From assembly GCA_902785605.1 (NCBI GenBank), contig CACZZL010000019.1, positions 1 through 38,652 of the forward strand: a stretch of DNA of 38,652 nucleotides. Reading direction: 5' to 3'. Shown here piece by piece: positions 5,341 through 16,000 of this stretch. Below the pieces are notes generated by a model. The model was not told the DNA's origin and ran no database searches. It saw only the letters and a program-made list of their open reading frames with translations. The stretch comes from an uncultured Bacteroidales bacterium. Lineage in GTDB: Bacteria > Bacteroidota > Bacteroidia > Bacteroidales > Paludibacteraceae. The stretch's first letter is position 1; each line of letters starts with the position of its first letter. The position numbers and the translations under genes are program-made.

Positions 5341-6401
5341 CTTTGGCCAGAATCGGATTCAGGCGCAATAAAAGAAATCTCCTCTGCCATTTGATTGAGT
5401 GCAACGCACTCTGCGCGGGTGATGCCGCGCTTTTTGGGATCGTACGGCCAAGGAGAAAGGATGAGCACTTGCTTGTGTGCCACCGCATCAAAGAGGCCGT
5501 CAGAAGGTTTGTAAAACTCGCCGAAACCGTTGTCGGCGAGATAGATCGCCTTGCCTCCGTTGGCAAGAACGCTATAAAGTACCTCACGCTCTTTCTCGTG
5601 GATGAAAGGCGATACGATCACCGCGCCTTTCTGTGCTGCCTCGATACAACTGTCCATATAAGCGTTGAGGCGTTTGTCATCGCCGTGTATCGCCTCATCT
5701 ATCATCGTGCTGCGAACATGCACAGGCATGTAATGCTGCGCATCCAACAGATCCGTATTGCCCACACCGCAATAGATACGACCGCCTATCTCGATCTTGT
5801 CCTGTACTCGGAAATACTTCGGCATGAGGCGTTTGGTTGCGAGGCGCTGAGGGTTCATGTCGACATAGTGGAGGGTGACAGGCAGTTGCCGCCGCTGTCC
5901 CATAGGACGGATATGCGGCATATCGGTGAAGATAGGAGGGAGAGCTGCATATTCCGCGTCAGATATCTGCCCGCGCAAGTTCTCTGCTATCTCATGAATG
6001 TTTTTCTTTTGTTTGCCCGAATCCGATTCGGGTGTAATAGAAGAAAGATAGGAATAGGCCCGACCGGCTTTCTTGGCACCTTGCCAGAAACCACGCACGG
6101 CAGCGCTGATGCCTCTCGGCATGGTCTGCCGCACATACCATATCGAATGGAGATGATCGGGCATGAGGCAATAATGGAGAATCTGAATCTCCGGATAAAG
6201 AGTTGCGTTGTCTAGCTGATACTCCAATACCGCACGCCCCAGATCGCTATAGTTCACTCGAGCCTTTATGGGGTCGTTATCGGGGATAACCAAATCGCCC
6301 AACAAAGGCTCACACGTAGGGATCTTCAGTGTGATGTGGTATAACCCGGCTCCTTTCCATGCCTCTCCGGGCTCTTGCCAATGCCATTTGTCGTTCTCCA
6401 T
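5313..6401 (-). CDS. REP-associated tyrosine transposase (Y1/HUH) with C-terminal DprA/SLOG-like domain
   Basis: 362 residues. The N-terminal half is a Y1 transposase: YHITLKI (21-27), LHYCLMPDHLHSIW (75-88) with the HUH pair His83/His85, and HYVDMNPQRL (178-187) with the likely catalytic Tyr179. Such enzymes cut and join single-stranded DNA at palindromic repeats. The C-terminal half, KGAVIVSPFIHEKEREVL (258-275), GKAIYLADNGFGEFYKP and QVLILSPWPYD, resembles a DprA/SLOG Rossmann domain; this is pattern-based and the role is unknown. A promoter at 6420-6450 gives a leader of about 12 nt. Two PESDSG segments (124-129 and 347-352) are encoded by palindromes. Overlap with the tail remnant suggests the 3' end was rearranged. 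Confidence 0.85.
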   Translation of the reverse strand: MENDKWHWQEPGEAWKGAGLYHITLKIPTCEPLLGDLVIPDNDPIKARVNYSDLGRAVLEYQLDNATLYPEIQILHYCLMPDHLHSIWYVRQTMPRGISAAVRGFWQGAKKAGRAYSYLSSITPESDSGKQKKNIHEIAENLRGQISDAEYAALPPIFTDMPHIRPMGQRRQLPVTLHYVDMNPQRLATKRLMPKYFRVQDKIEIGGRIYCGVGNTDLLDAQHYMPVHVRSTMIDEAIHGDDKRLNAYMDSCIEAAQKGAVIVSPFIHEKEREVLYSVLANGGKAIYLADNGFGEFYKPSDGLFDAVAHKQVLILSPWPYDPKKRGITRAECVALNQMAEEISFIAPESDSGQSRQGHDRRL

Positions 6402-6414
6402 GCGTTGTCAATTT

Positions 6415-6477
6415 GGCTGCAAAGGTACCACTTTTTTTTGAATTGTGCAACAAAAAAACACCCTTTTTTTGAAGCAG
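6415..6477. repeat. Right inverted-repeat arm of the RAYT island
   Basis: Reverse-complement partner of 4903-4966. It contains the transposase promoter. Confidence 0.8.
6420..6450 (-). promoter_or_regulatory. Promoter of the transposase gene
   Basis: Minus strand: TTG at 6450-6448, 20-nt spacer, TACCTTTG at 6427-6420. Confidence 0.75.
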
Positions 6478-6561
6478 GCAAAAAAACAAGAAAAAGTCAC
6501 AAAAAAGACCTTCGAAAGTCGCGATTTGGTATAAAAAACGACTTTCTAAAGTCTTTTTCTA
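6460..6561. repeat. 102-bp direct repeat, copy B (hairpin)
   Basis: Partner of 5026-5127, one mismatch. Its first 18 bases overlap the right inverted-repeat arm. Confidence 0.9.
6501..6560 (-). terminator. Bidirectional terminator-like hairpin, copy B
   Basis: Same stem as at 5067-5125. On the minus strand it lies just downstream of the small secreted-protein gene (stop at 6582) and is followed by a T-run, so it probably ends the giant-gene operon. Confidence 0.65.
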
Positions 6562-6581
6562 GCCTATTGGGCTATGCATTA

Positions 6582-6992
6582 TTAAATTTTCTTTACCTTA
6601 AGCCATATGACGCGGCAGACAGTGTATCCGGCGGCGAGGAGCAGGAGGAAGAGCCATGGTGCGTCTCCGATAGGTGCGGGATCGGGCACCGTACCGATCG
6701 GGTCGTCATCGATACCCGGAGTGGTCCATGCAGAACCCCTACGAGGGCCGGACAACGGATTATAGGGTTCGGATCCACCGGACGCGCTGATATAAGCCGA
6801 GGTCGTGCGGAACTGATAGGTCGGCGCGGCAAAGGATGAATTATATACGGGTTGATAGCCCCAGTTCTTGGACTGCGCATCGGGGGCGTATCCGTACGCG
6901 AAGGAGGCTGTATGACACATGCCACACAACATCCAAAGCATCAGTACACACCGTATCAGAATATTCCGATTTTTCATTTTCTCAATTCCCAT
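6582..6992 (-). CDS. Small secreted protein with C-terminal sorting-like tail
   Basis: 136 residues from ATG 6992, preceded by GGAGG; a second ATG at 6977 (MKNRNILIRCVLMLW) is also possible. The N-terminal signal peptide is clear (ILIRCVLMLWMLCGMCHTASFA). The middle is low-complexity and rich in Ser, Tyr and Pro (ASGGSEPYNPLSG). The end is tripartite: PIGDAPW, the hydrophobic LFLLLLAAGYTV, then basic residues (WLKVKK). That arrangement resembles C-terminal protein-sorting tails, by inference only. The gene starts 15 bp after the stop of the giant gene and shares its operon, so it may be a surface partner of that protein. The exact family is not recognised. Confidence 0.7.
   Translation of the reverse strand: MGIEKMKNRNILIRCVLMLWMLCGMCHTASFAYGYAPDAQSKNWGYQPVYNSSFAAPTYQFRTTSAYISASGGSEPYNPLSGPRRGSAWTTPGIDDDPIGTVPDPAPIGDAPWLFLLLLAAGYTVCRVIWLKVKKI
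6618..6674. repeat. 57-bp exact direct repeat, copy B
   Basis: Identical to 5246-5302. It lies in frame within the tail of the 6582-6992 gene. Confidence 0.92.
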
Positions 6993-7006
6993 TTTTCATT
7001 CCCTCC

Positions 7007-10000
7007 TTATCTGATTTTTTGGCCAAAGACGGAATATACATGTCCATCGCGAATGATAAGCACATGTCCGTCTTTGATGAGTTTATAGGTTACAGGTGAG
7101 GAGTTACCGGTTACGGGTTCCACGCCTGTGGTGATCGGTTGATCATCGTCCGGATGAGCAGGATCAAAGCCGGCACGACGGATGAAGTACCGCGTCTCGT
7201 GGTTCACCTCCGGCGTCTCAATAGACAGGCATATACCGTCCATGATCGGGCGCTCGGTACCGGTCAGCGCGTCATAGAGCACGAGTTCGCCGTCTATATT
7301 ATTGACCCCGGTGAACCAGAGATAGGAGTTCGGTTCAAACGGCAGTTCGCTATTATAGAAGGAGATCGGTACATTCACAATCTCGTCGCGCAGGTCAATA
7401 CTAAGTCCGCTATTACCCTCCAGCGCATAGATATTAAACGGCGTAGCCGGCGCATTGGTCATAGAGAAGTTATCAATATTGACCGTAGTCAGCACGGCAT
7501 CCTCACCACTGATTATCGCTTCGTTAAAGCCCTGACCGAGCAAGAGGCGCGAGGTACAACGCGGCGAAGCGGGGTTCACCGCCGTGACGGTCATGATACC
7601 TTTTGCTATTGGTCGTTGGTCATTAGTCGTTGGCAATTGGCGCATTGGTGCGGGTGCCGGATCAGGTACTGCAACTCTTTGGCTGGCGTCCGTCACAATA
7701 CGGTTCGTATTGAGGACCACTTCCAGCTCGGTTGCCTCATCGGCTTCATCTTTCAGTTTCAGCTCGAGGGCATGCATCGGCGGCAAGTAGCGTAGCAAGG
7801 AGACGATCGTATCTTTATTACCAACCAAACTACCCTCGGTAACATCCTCCCAAAGACCATTGGCTTTTATATAACGGAACTCTTTCTTCAGCGACGTGTT
7901 ATCGGCTATGAAGCCCCAGATATCGATATAGCCCAAGGTCGGGTTACCAAAGACGAAGGACGTAGCGGCTGTACCATTGGTGAGGGTATAACTCTGGCTT
8001 GTAACCAATCTGCCGGGATAGAAGGCCATCTTGCCTACGTTCTCTGCGACCCCTGCGTTCTCCGCACGTTTGGCGCGAAGGCCGGACTCGTACAAACTCC
8101 ACACTTTATCGCCCGAACGCGTGTAATAATAGTAGATATCATCGCTCTTGGGCAGACGTACATCCGCGTCCCTGCCCGATGCCGTATGAGAGTACATCGC
8201 CCATCCTTGTGCCGGCTGGAGCGGAAGCGTAAGGGCGTTGGTCACTTTCGACCAGGTAGCCGCCTCCGTTGCTATCGTATCGATCTTCTCTACGTCTTCC
8301 TGTTGGGGATTATTCAGATGGATCGCATCGCGACTGAAGAGCGAGAGCCAGAAGGACGCATTACCCGTCGAATAGTTACGTCCGGCGGCATCGAACTCTC
8401 CTACTTCCCATATCGGCGTCGCTCCGCTCAGATCGGCGTTCGACATGAATAGATCGCCGGACAACAAGCCCTCTACCGGCGTTGCACGGAATGCCCATTT
8501 GTCATGGGGCGCACTCAGATCGGCGATCACGCTGTCGTACTCGAGGCGTTGCTGCTGACTCATCGCACCTCCCGGCAGGAAGCGGATCGAATTGCAGACA
8601 TTGTACTGGAATCCCACTTGCTGGATCGAGTCTCCGGAGGCTACGGGCAAAGCCGGCAGTACCGGATAAGGTCTTCCGTCCGTCATCGGCGGGATAAGCA
8701 CATGTGTTGTGGACAGCGGTGCAAAACGCGCTTCGTCATGGATCAGCGTGTTGTGCTGGTCAATACCAATCCAGTTAGCCGGGTTGTTCCAACGGCTATC
8801 CGAGGTTTGCGGATCCCATCGCAAGTAATCCGGCACAACGCTTACCGTGAACGGGATCGTTCCTACCGGACAACTGTCGCTGCCTGACGCACTCCAGCCG
8901 GCATCACCAACGTGCGTCATCATCTCAATACCAAAGGTATAACTGTACCCCCCGCGCATACGATAGTTCGACTCCGAAGCGGGCACAACAACCAGCGTAT
9001 CGTTACCGTTGGTGTAATAGCCGACATTGGTTTCATCCAATTTCCATGTCCTGTCCGGTGCGAGCAAGATATTGTCTATACCCTCGCGGAACTCAGGATC
9101 ATTGGTGGACATTAAATATATTTGCTTTAGCGCTACCTCTGGAGCACCACCTCCCGGCTGCATCATCAGCGAGTCTATCGGTATATTCAATTCCGAATTC
9201 GCATGTACTGCATCGGCAAGAACAACAATCGGGTACTGCGACTCTTCTTCGGAACGGTTCAGACCGCCGATGATCAGCGGCACACCGCCTCCTCTATTGG
9301 ATTTGAGCGCTATATGTACCGGCGTCGGACACACATCGATATTCATATCTTGCAGCACTTCGGATCCCGAACCCGAAATCGGGAAGATCGTATATTTGAT
9401 AGAATCGTTCGTCGGCGTGAGAACCGTTACGTTTGTCTGATAAAGCGTTAACAAACCTTCATTCACCAAATGCTTGAGAATGGTATAGGGCTTCAGATCA
9501 TCGTCAGAGAGAGCAACTCTGTTTGCTTCTTGAACACGAGCCATTACAAGACTATCCACCTCCGCAAGCGAACGAGCAAACTGGTTGGCATTATCTCCGC
9601 CTCCATACTGCCCGTCTGCGCGGAGAATATCACGGATTACTTTCTCAATATCTTCGTATTTGTAGCCGTAGGTCGTTTTGCTGGAAGCCGTGGTATCGCC
9701 GTGCAGCAGCCAGTCGTTGTAACACGAACCGGTCACTTCTACCGGCGCTAAGTTATCGAGGAGCAGCGTTCCCTTGACATGCAGCGAGACATCGTATAAG
9801 GAATTGGAGCACATCGCTGCTACCTCTTTCTCCGGTTGCTCATTGCCGTTGAGGGTGAGGATCATTCGGTTACGCACTTTCAACTTACGCGTCAAGCCAC
9901 ACTGGCTTGAGAGCAATTCATTGTATGCACCCGCCATGTGTACGACGTACGTACTATGCGAGGACATCTTCGCGGAATGGATCACATAGAATACCGGACG

Positions 10001-13000
10001 GATGGAGTCATCGAGATGCTCGAAGACATATCCCTTACGGAAGACAGGTACGGAAGTATTTTCCTCATGCGCTTCCAACGTGGTCTCGAACAAGCTCACC
10101 AGATTCTTGAGGTTCGCGAAGATAGAGTCATTATCATCGCCCGGTGTGTAGGTGCGATTCGGCAAGTTAATCTTTCCATAAATGGTATCTCCCTTGATAA
10201 CCTCATTGTCATATCCGTCCACGAGCCGCAGGAAGGTAGTGTCATTGCCTCTGCTTATCTCCTGAACGGTGTAATACTCTTCATCCGCTTTATAAGCGTC
10301 GTCTGTGAAGCCCTGATAATCCACGCGGAGCACGATATGGGTGAGCGAGTCGCTTTCGTTCTCGTTCTTACAGGTCGTGTTCGCTTGATATACCAACAAC
10401 GGCGGTTTGGTAGCGAAGATACACATGTCGTCGATGATGAAGTCATTTCCGTCATCGTTTGCCGCCATATTATATACCCGCACGCGGAAATGCGAATATT
10501 GCTTATTCTGCTCTATCGGGAAATAGATCTGGTACCATTTATTCGATTGAGGCAGATCGCCGGTCATATACGTAGTGATATCCTCCCATACCACGTCATC
10601 CTCCGAACCTTGTACGGAGAACGTGAAGTTCGGGCAGGTCTTGCCGGTTTCGTTGCCGGGATTTCCGACGAAGGCGGAGAAGTACATCTTCTGTCCTTCG
10701 CAAAGGGTGGTATCGAGGTGGAGCGCTGCTACCTGACCCGCGGACGACATACCGTCGCAGAAGATCATATAGCCGTTGGCTGCACCGCCGTGTTGCTCCA
10801 TCTTATGCCAGAAGGAACCGAACGACGGGATACGGTTGATGAGGTTGTACTCACCCATATTCGCCAAGTTCGCCAAGCCGCCCTTATTATGCGGACGGTT
10901 ATCGGGCAGGGAAGCCGTTTTGGGGTATGCAAAGCCGTAGGATGCGTCCGCCCAAGGAAGAGGATGCGGATAGACCGTATATTCCGTTCCGGGTTTGTTG
11001 TAGTCGAAATTCAAGCGTTGCATCACGTCAAAGTGTTCCTCTATCTCCGTATTGGTGATGATGGCTTTATCTACACCGTCTATTTTCTCCTCCAATTTCG
11101 GACCAAAACGATCTTGACGATGGTAAATAATCGTATAGCGGCATATATTGAACCAATAGTCACCCGGCACAGGAACCGTATCGGGATCCCCAACTGTACC
11201 GGCAGTCAGCGTTTGCTGGCTTCGTGCGCGCAAACAATATATTACGGTATCGGCATCCTTTCCGGCAGTCATACTCGTCTTTTTCGGCACGTTCAGGAAG
11301 TCATTTGCTTCAGTAACCTCATGAGGACACGAACTATATGTCTTCGTCTTGGGGTTATAGGTGTACCATTTACACTTAGCATCCCATCCGCCGCACCAGA
11401 TCATCGAGTCTTGGCGCACCTGATTGCCCGCCCATGTAGCCCAATTATCATCCCGCATATAGTAGCCCATGAGGGACTCAGAATGCCCACCATTCTTGAT
11501 ATTATCGTAATCATAACGGTGCTCTGTCTTTAACAACAGGCGGTTATTTAACGGTGCACGGACCACGTGATCCTCCAGATACTTGTCATTGCGTCCACCA
11601 TCAATCGTATCTTTGTAGCCCTCCATGATTTCCGCCATCTCGGTCCAGGGGTGTAATTCGAATATCTCGCGGATCGAGAGCGTCGGCTCGATGATCTCAT
11701 GCAAGGTATCCATGGCTGCCGTATCTACTTGGTTGACATTCTTCATAGAGAGCGGCAGGTTGTCGTAATACACACTAAGATCAACGGCGTAGGTGACGGT
11801 ATCTTTGTTCGTCGGCGGATAGACCATCGGCGCCTTGGAAGGCGGATCCTTACGAGCATTATAATCTTGCGAAGGCACATGAAAGACGGTATAACGTCCC
11901 TGCGTCACGAGTATCTTGATAGAGTCATCCAGATCAAGCGTTGCCTCATCCGGTACTTTGATCGAGTCTCCGATAGTACGGAACGGGAAGTTCCATCTAC
12001 CTGTATTGGAAGGTGCAGTCTGCCATCTCTCCGCAGGGATATCCATATCCTCTTCGCCCGGCTGGAGCGAATACCAACGCCACCAGCCGTAGAAGTTACG
12101 CTCGCGGATAGGCAGCTCGACACGTTGGTCGGTCGATTTCGCCCTATTGGAGGGGTTGTAGTAATAGATAATGGTTCGGTTCTCATGTACCTGCTGTACA
12201 CCGTCTTTCAGATCATCACCGGATGCACCTTTCGAGTGTACAAGGTGTTGGTTTCCTTCAAATTGGAAGCGGCTGGACTGCGCAACTTGGACGCGGAAAT
12301 TAATATACCGCCATCTTCCTTCTATATACATCGCATAAGCCAACAAAATGTTGGCTGAGCGCGGCGAACGGATACCGTTTCCTTTACAACGAACAGTAAT
12401 CGAATGCTTACCTATATTGCTTATCTCACACCAATTAGGTGTACTACCGTTATCTTCGATCAAACGGATCTCTGTTAGAGCCGGATTGGTAAAGTCCATA
12501 TCTTCGATGTGATTATGTGCATCTCCTTCATAAGAGATCACTCGGTTATCTACATCCAGAACGTTCGTTCCTTGGCGGTGATCCGTACCGAAGACAAAGG
12601 TATGGGTATTTGTACCCTCTGAAACTACCGGCGGGAAGACGAAGCTATACTCATCTCGGTCCACCGTACATATCAGGGAGTCGTACGGCGCAGTGTGATA
12701 AGTCTTTCGGATAAGCGGTATCTTGAGATGCGCATCCTCGACAGACTTAAAGCTGCTCCATTTGTCCGCAAAACGATATTCCGGTGCTTTGTCTTGCAGC
12801 GAGATCCGGACATCGAGGGTATCAACGATATTCACATACTTACCACCATACTGAATATTCACAGGACTTGAACCTGAAGGCGTTACAGTGGTGGTCAGCG
12901 ACGAGGCGTTCGTCGTTCTGCTCAATCCGCTCGCACCAGGGGCAAAACGGCTGTCAGGGATGAGGGTGAACGTCGTATCCGTCTTCCAATCCTTGCTCGG

Positions 13001-16000
13001 GTTAACAAGATCCGCGATATCGTTCTCGTCTTCACGACCGCAGTAGGTGATGGTGTTGTTAAGCAGCATTGAATAGACGCGGTATGCCTTGTAGCGCGTT
13101 TGAACGGAAGCACCCGTCGTAGTGTTATAACCGAACTCCAGCTGAGGCTTGTTCGGATAGGCTCCATTATTGAGGAGTTCATACTCGCGCTTCAGATAGG
13201 TAAATGAGAACACGGTTGCCGTAGCGGAATCAGTTGTCAGTTCCAGGTGTACAGAAGGAGAGGTAGAGAGTTTCAGCCAGTTTTCAGCACCGTACTTCAG
13301 TTTTACCTGTTCCTCAAAGTTCTCATTTTCATTCAAATAGACATTCACATACGCATACGTCAGCGTAGCTGCTGTCTTAGGATCACTATTTTCCTGCACT
13401 CCCGGAGTGGATTCGCCGGTAATAATGAATTGCAGATTCACAGGATCGACTATCTCCAGCGTAATTTGCTGAAGATCTTGGTCCACGTAATTGTATTTCC
13501 ACGGCGTGATATACTTGGTGTCGCTATTCGCTGGATTGGCAGAACCTTTCACCAACTGGGTCTTACCATCCTCTTTCTTATACAGCGTATTACCCTTTTG
13601 CTCATACTGGCGGAAGATGAGTCCGCCGGAGCCCGCCATGATGAAATAGCGTTGCCCGTTCACTACCGCAGACCAAATCAACTCCTCGCTCTCCAAGGTA
13701 GTTTGTACCAAAGGTACCTCACAGCTAACCGGATGAGATACTTCATCGATCGTAACCGAGGTGTTGACGAGCAGCGTATCGTTATTCGGACCGGATTCAT
13801 TATTCTCCGTTGTCTTCAGTCCGACTTGATCATCCAATATCAAAGAATTAACTTTTTCAAAAACGGTCGAAGTTTCGGAACCGGTGCTCTTAAACGTACA
13901 CTGATCGGTAGTAATGTGCAACTCAGAAGTGTAATCTACGGAGGACAATATTTCCTCCTCAAGCACATTGCCCTCGGTATCTAACAGTTGACGGGAACGC
14001 ACTTTCGCGAGGGTGAAATGCAGTATCTTCTCTGCATCCTGCATCGGGCTGAACATATAGGAAGACGCCACAGGGGAGAGCACCAGTTTCTCCTCCGGTT
14101 CGCTGTGATGCACCGTCTTGGTACGGACGATGATATCGCGGTAACGCGAGCCGTCCGGACGGATATGCAGTCCCGGCGCACCCTCTTTCCAACGGCCGTA
14201 GTACTCTTTGATTTTATTGGGACCTAAAGGTCTAAGGGTGATACGAAGGGTATCGACTATATCAATATACTTACCCATGTATTGTACATCCACCACCGGC
14301 GTATTCAAGCCGCTGGTAATAAGACGTCCGAAATAGTTCTTTTCCAAGCGGTCGTTCATGTGCGGCTTGTCCTCATCGGCGACGGTTCCTAACGACTCCA
14401 CGCGCGCATCGCGGATATATTCAAAGGTCTCATCCAAGCGGTAGTTGCTGTTAAGACGCATTTGCGTATATTCGTCAATGATCTTATCGTCATTCGGATG
14501 GAAATACGTAATCTTGTCGCCTACCATCATCTGCAGCATCAGTTGCTTGCCGATGAGTTTGGACCATACAGGGTTTTCTATATGCTCGTCTTGGTGAATA
14601 CCGAACGTAATCGTGTCCGTCCATTCCACCGTTGTGTCGGGCAGTACCACGTAGTGCTCATCTACTACGCCCACACCGGAAATGGTGAAGTTTGTCACGG
14701 GGCTTTTCGAACCGTCAAAATAACCTGTCGAGGGATTATAATAGACCGTATCTCCGCATTCATCGGGAAAGACATTTTTTCTAATCTTTCCTTCTCCATC
14801 TCTATCTAAATAGTGGGTTGTGAAGAGTTTGGTACTATCAATACAGGGGCTCATCGGATCCGGCCAGCCTTTGGTAGATTTGAAAAGACCCGCCCAGGTA
14901 TTATTGGCAAGGATTTTATTAAATTCGCCTGCCACATAATACAGACCGATATACTCCTCTACGTCAGGCGCGAAATGCTCATAGAACATCAGCGAATCAA
15001 CAGCACCGTGTACCATCTCACGTCTCGGATCCAGTACATATTCACCATCTGCACATTCCTCACATTCGGTATTATTTCCGATTAACAGATACGTACTGAG
15101 GAAACGCTCGTCAGCGTTCGTAGCGTCCGACATACCCTGGTAGGTATTGGTCCAATCCGCAAAATGACGGGCTGTCGCATAACGAGGTGCGTCCGCATTC
15201 GGGTGCGTCAAGAAATAGCGTTTGCCGTCATCTTTCATGAATGAGATAGCCACACTAATACTTCCTGTGTATTTGGCTTGCGCATAAAGGATCAGGGAGT
15301 CTCCGGCGAAGGTGCTCAAATCAACCGTATCGCCCGGATGATGCCACATACCGCCTTCGGCGGTCGTATCCTTCTTCGTGTACCATCCGCGGAAATTATA
15401 TCCTTCCAACAAACGCGGTTCGCTCAGCACGACCCTCGTTTCTCCCGCCTTGGCATGCGTGTTCGGGATCGTCACTCCGAAATGGCCGTTGTTATCGTAG
15501 CGGACATACTTGTCTTTCTCCGCACGTACGAACTCCAGACCACCGTTTGTAGTACTTTTGTTGGTATAGACACGCGCCCAACCGGTCATCTCGCCGGTAA
15601 CTGTCTTGCTCGGGTCATCGGCTAAGGGCACTGTATTACCTACCACGTACTCGCTCCATCCCGGAATATCGCTTCCCGGGTCTTCATCACTGAACTCCGT
15701 ACCGGAGTAAAGCGTCGCTTTGATAGAATGCGCTAAGTATTCGCCGGTAATCGTCCACATCTCGTTACATATCCAAGAGGTATCTCCCGGCTCGGGGTGC
15801 ATCTCGATGTTACGATACCTGCCTTCACCCGCGTCCACTCTAAGGAACACACCCGCAGGACGGAATTCCACACCGAGGTTCTGCTTGCTCGTCTGCGTCG
15901 TGTCCACGATCATACGTCCGAAAGCACCTCGCGGAGCTGGCTTATCCATATGTTGGAGCTTCAAGGTGTCGATATTCTTGAACTGCGAATCAAAATCGTC

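Larger units (their letters stand above)
4903..6477. mobile_element. RAYT-containing element flanked by 64-bp inverted repeats
   Basis: Outer arms 4903-4966 and 6415-6477 are near-identical inverted copies (shared blocks ctgcttcaaaaaaagggt, ttgttgcacaattcaaaaa and gtacctttgcagcc). Each arm contains a promoter reading inward. Inside are the transposase gene (5313-6401), one copy of a 102-bp hairpin repeat, two plus-strand mini-transcription units and a coding-tail remnant. No target-site duplication is obvious. The boundaries are defined by the repeats only. Confidence 0.6.

Noticed and set aside
5341-5587. Upstream part of the 126-codon ORF ending in the PIGDAPW tail
   Set aside because: It overlaps the transposase in another frame and has no protein character; only the tail itself looks real.
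9938-11533. 531-codon plus-strand ORF opposite the giant gene
   Set aside because: Antisense shadow rich in Ile, Arg and His with no signal peptide or motif; the minus-strand frame is continuous over 10 kb.
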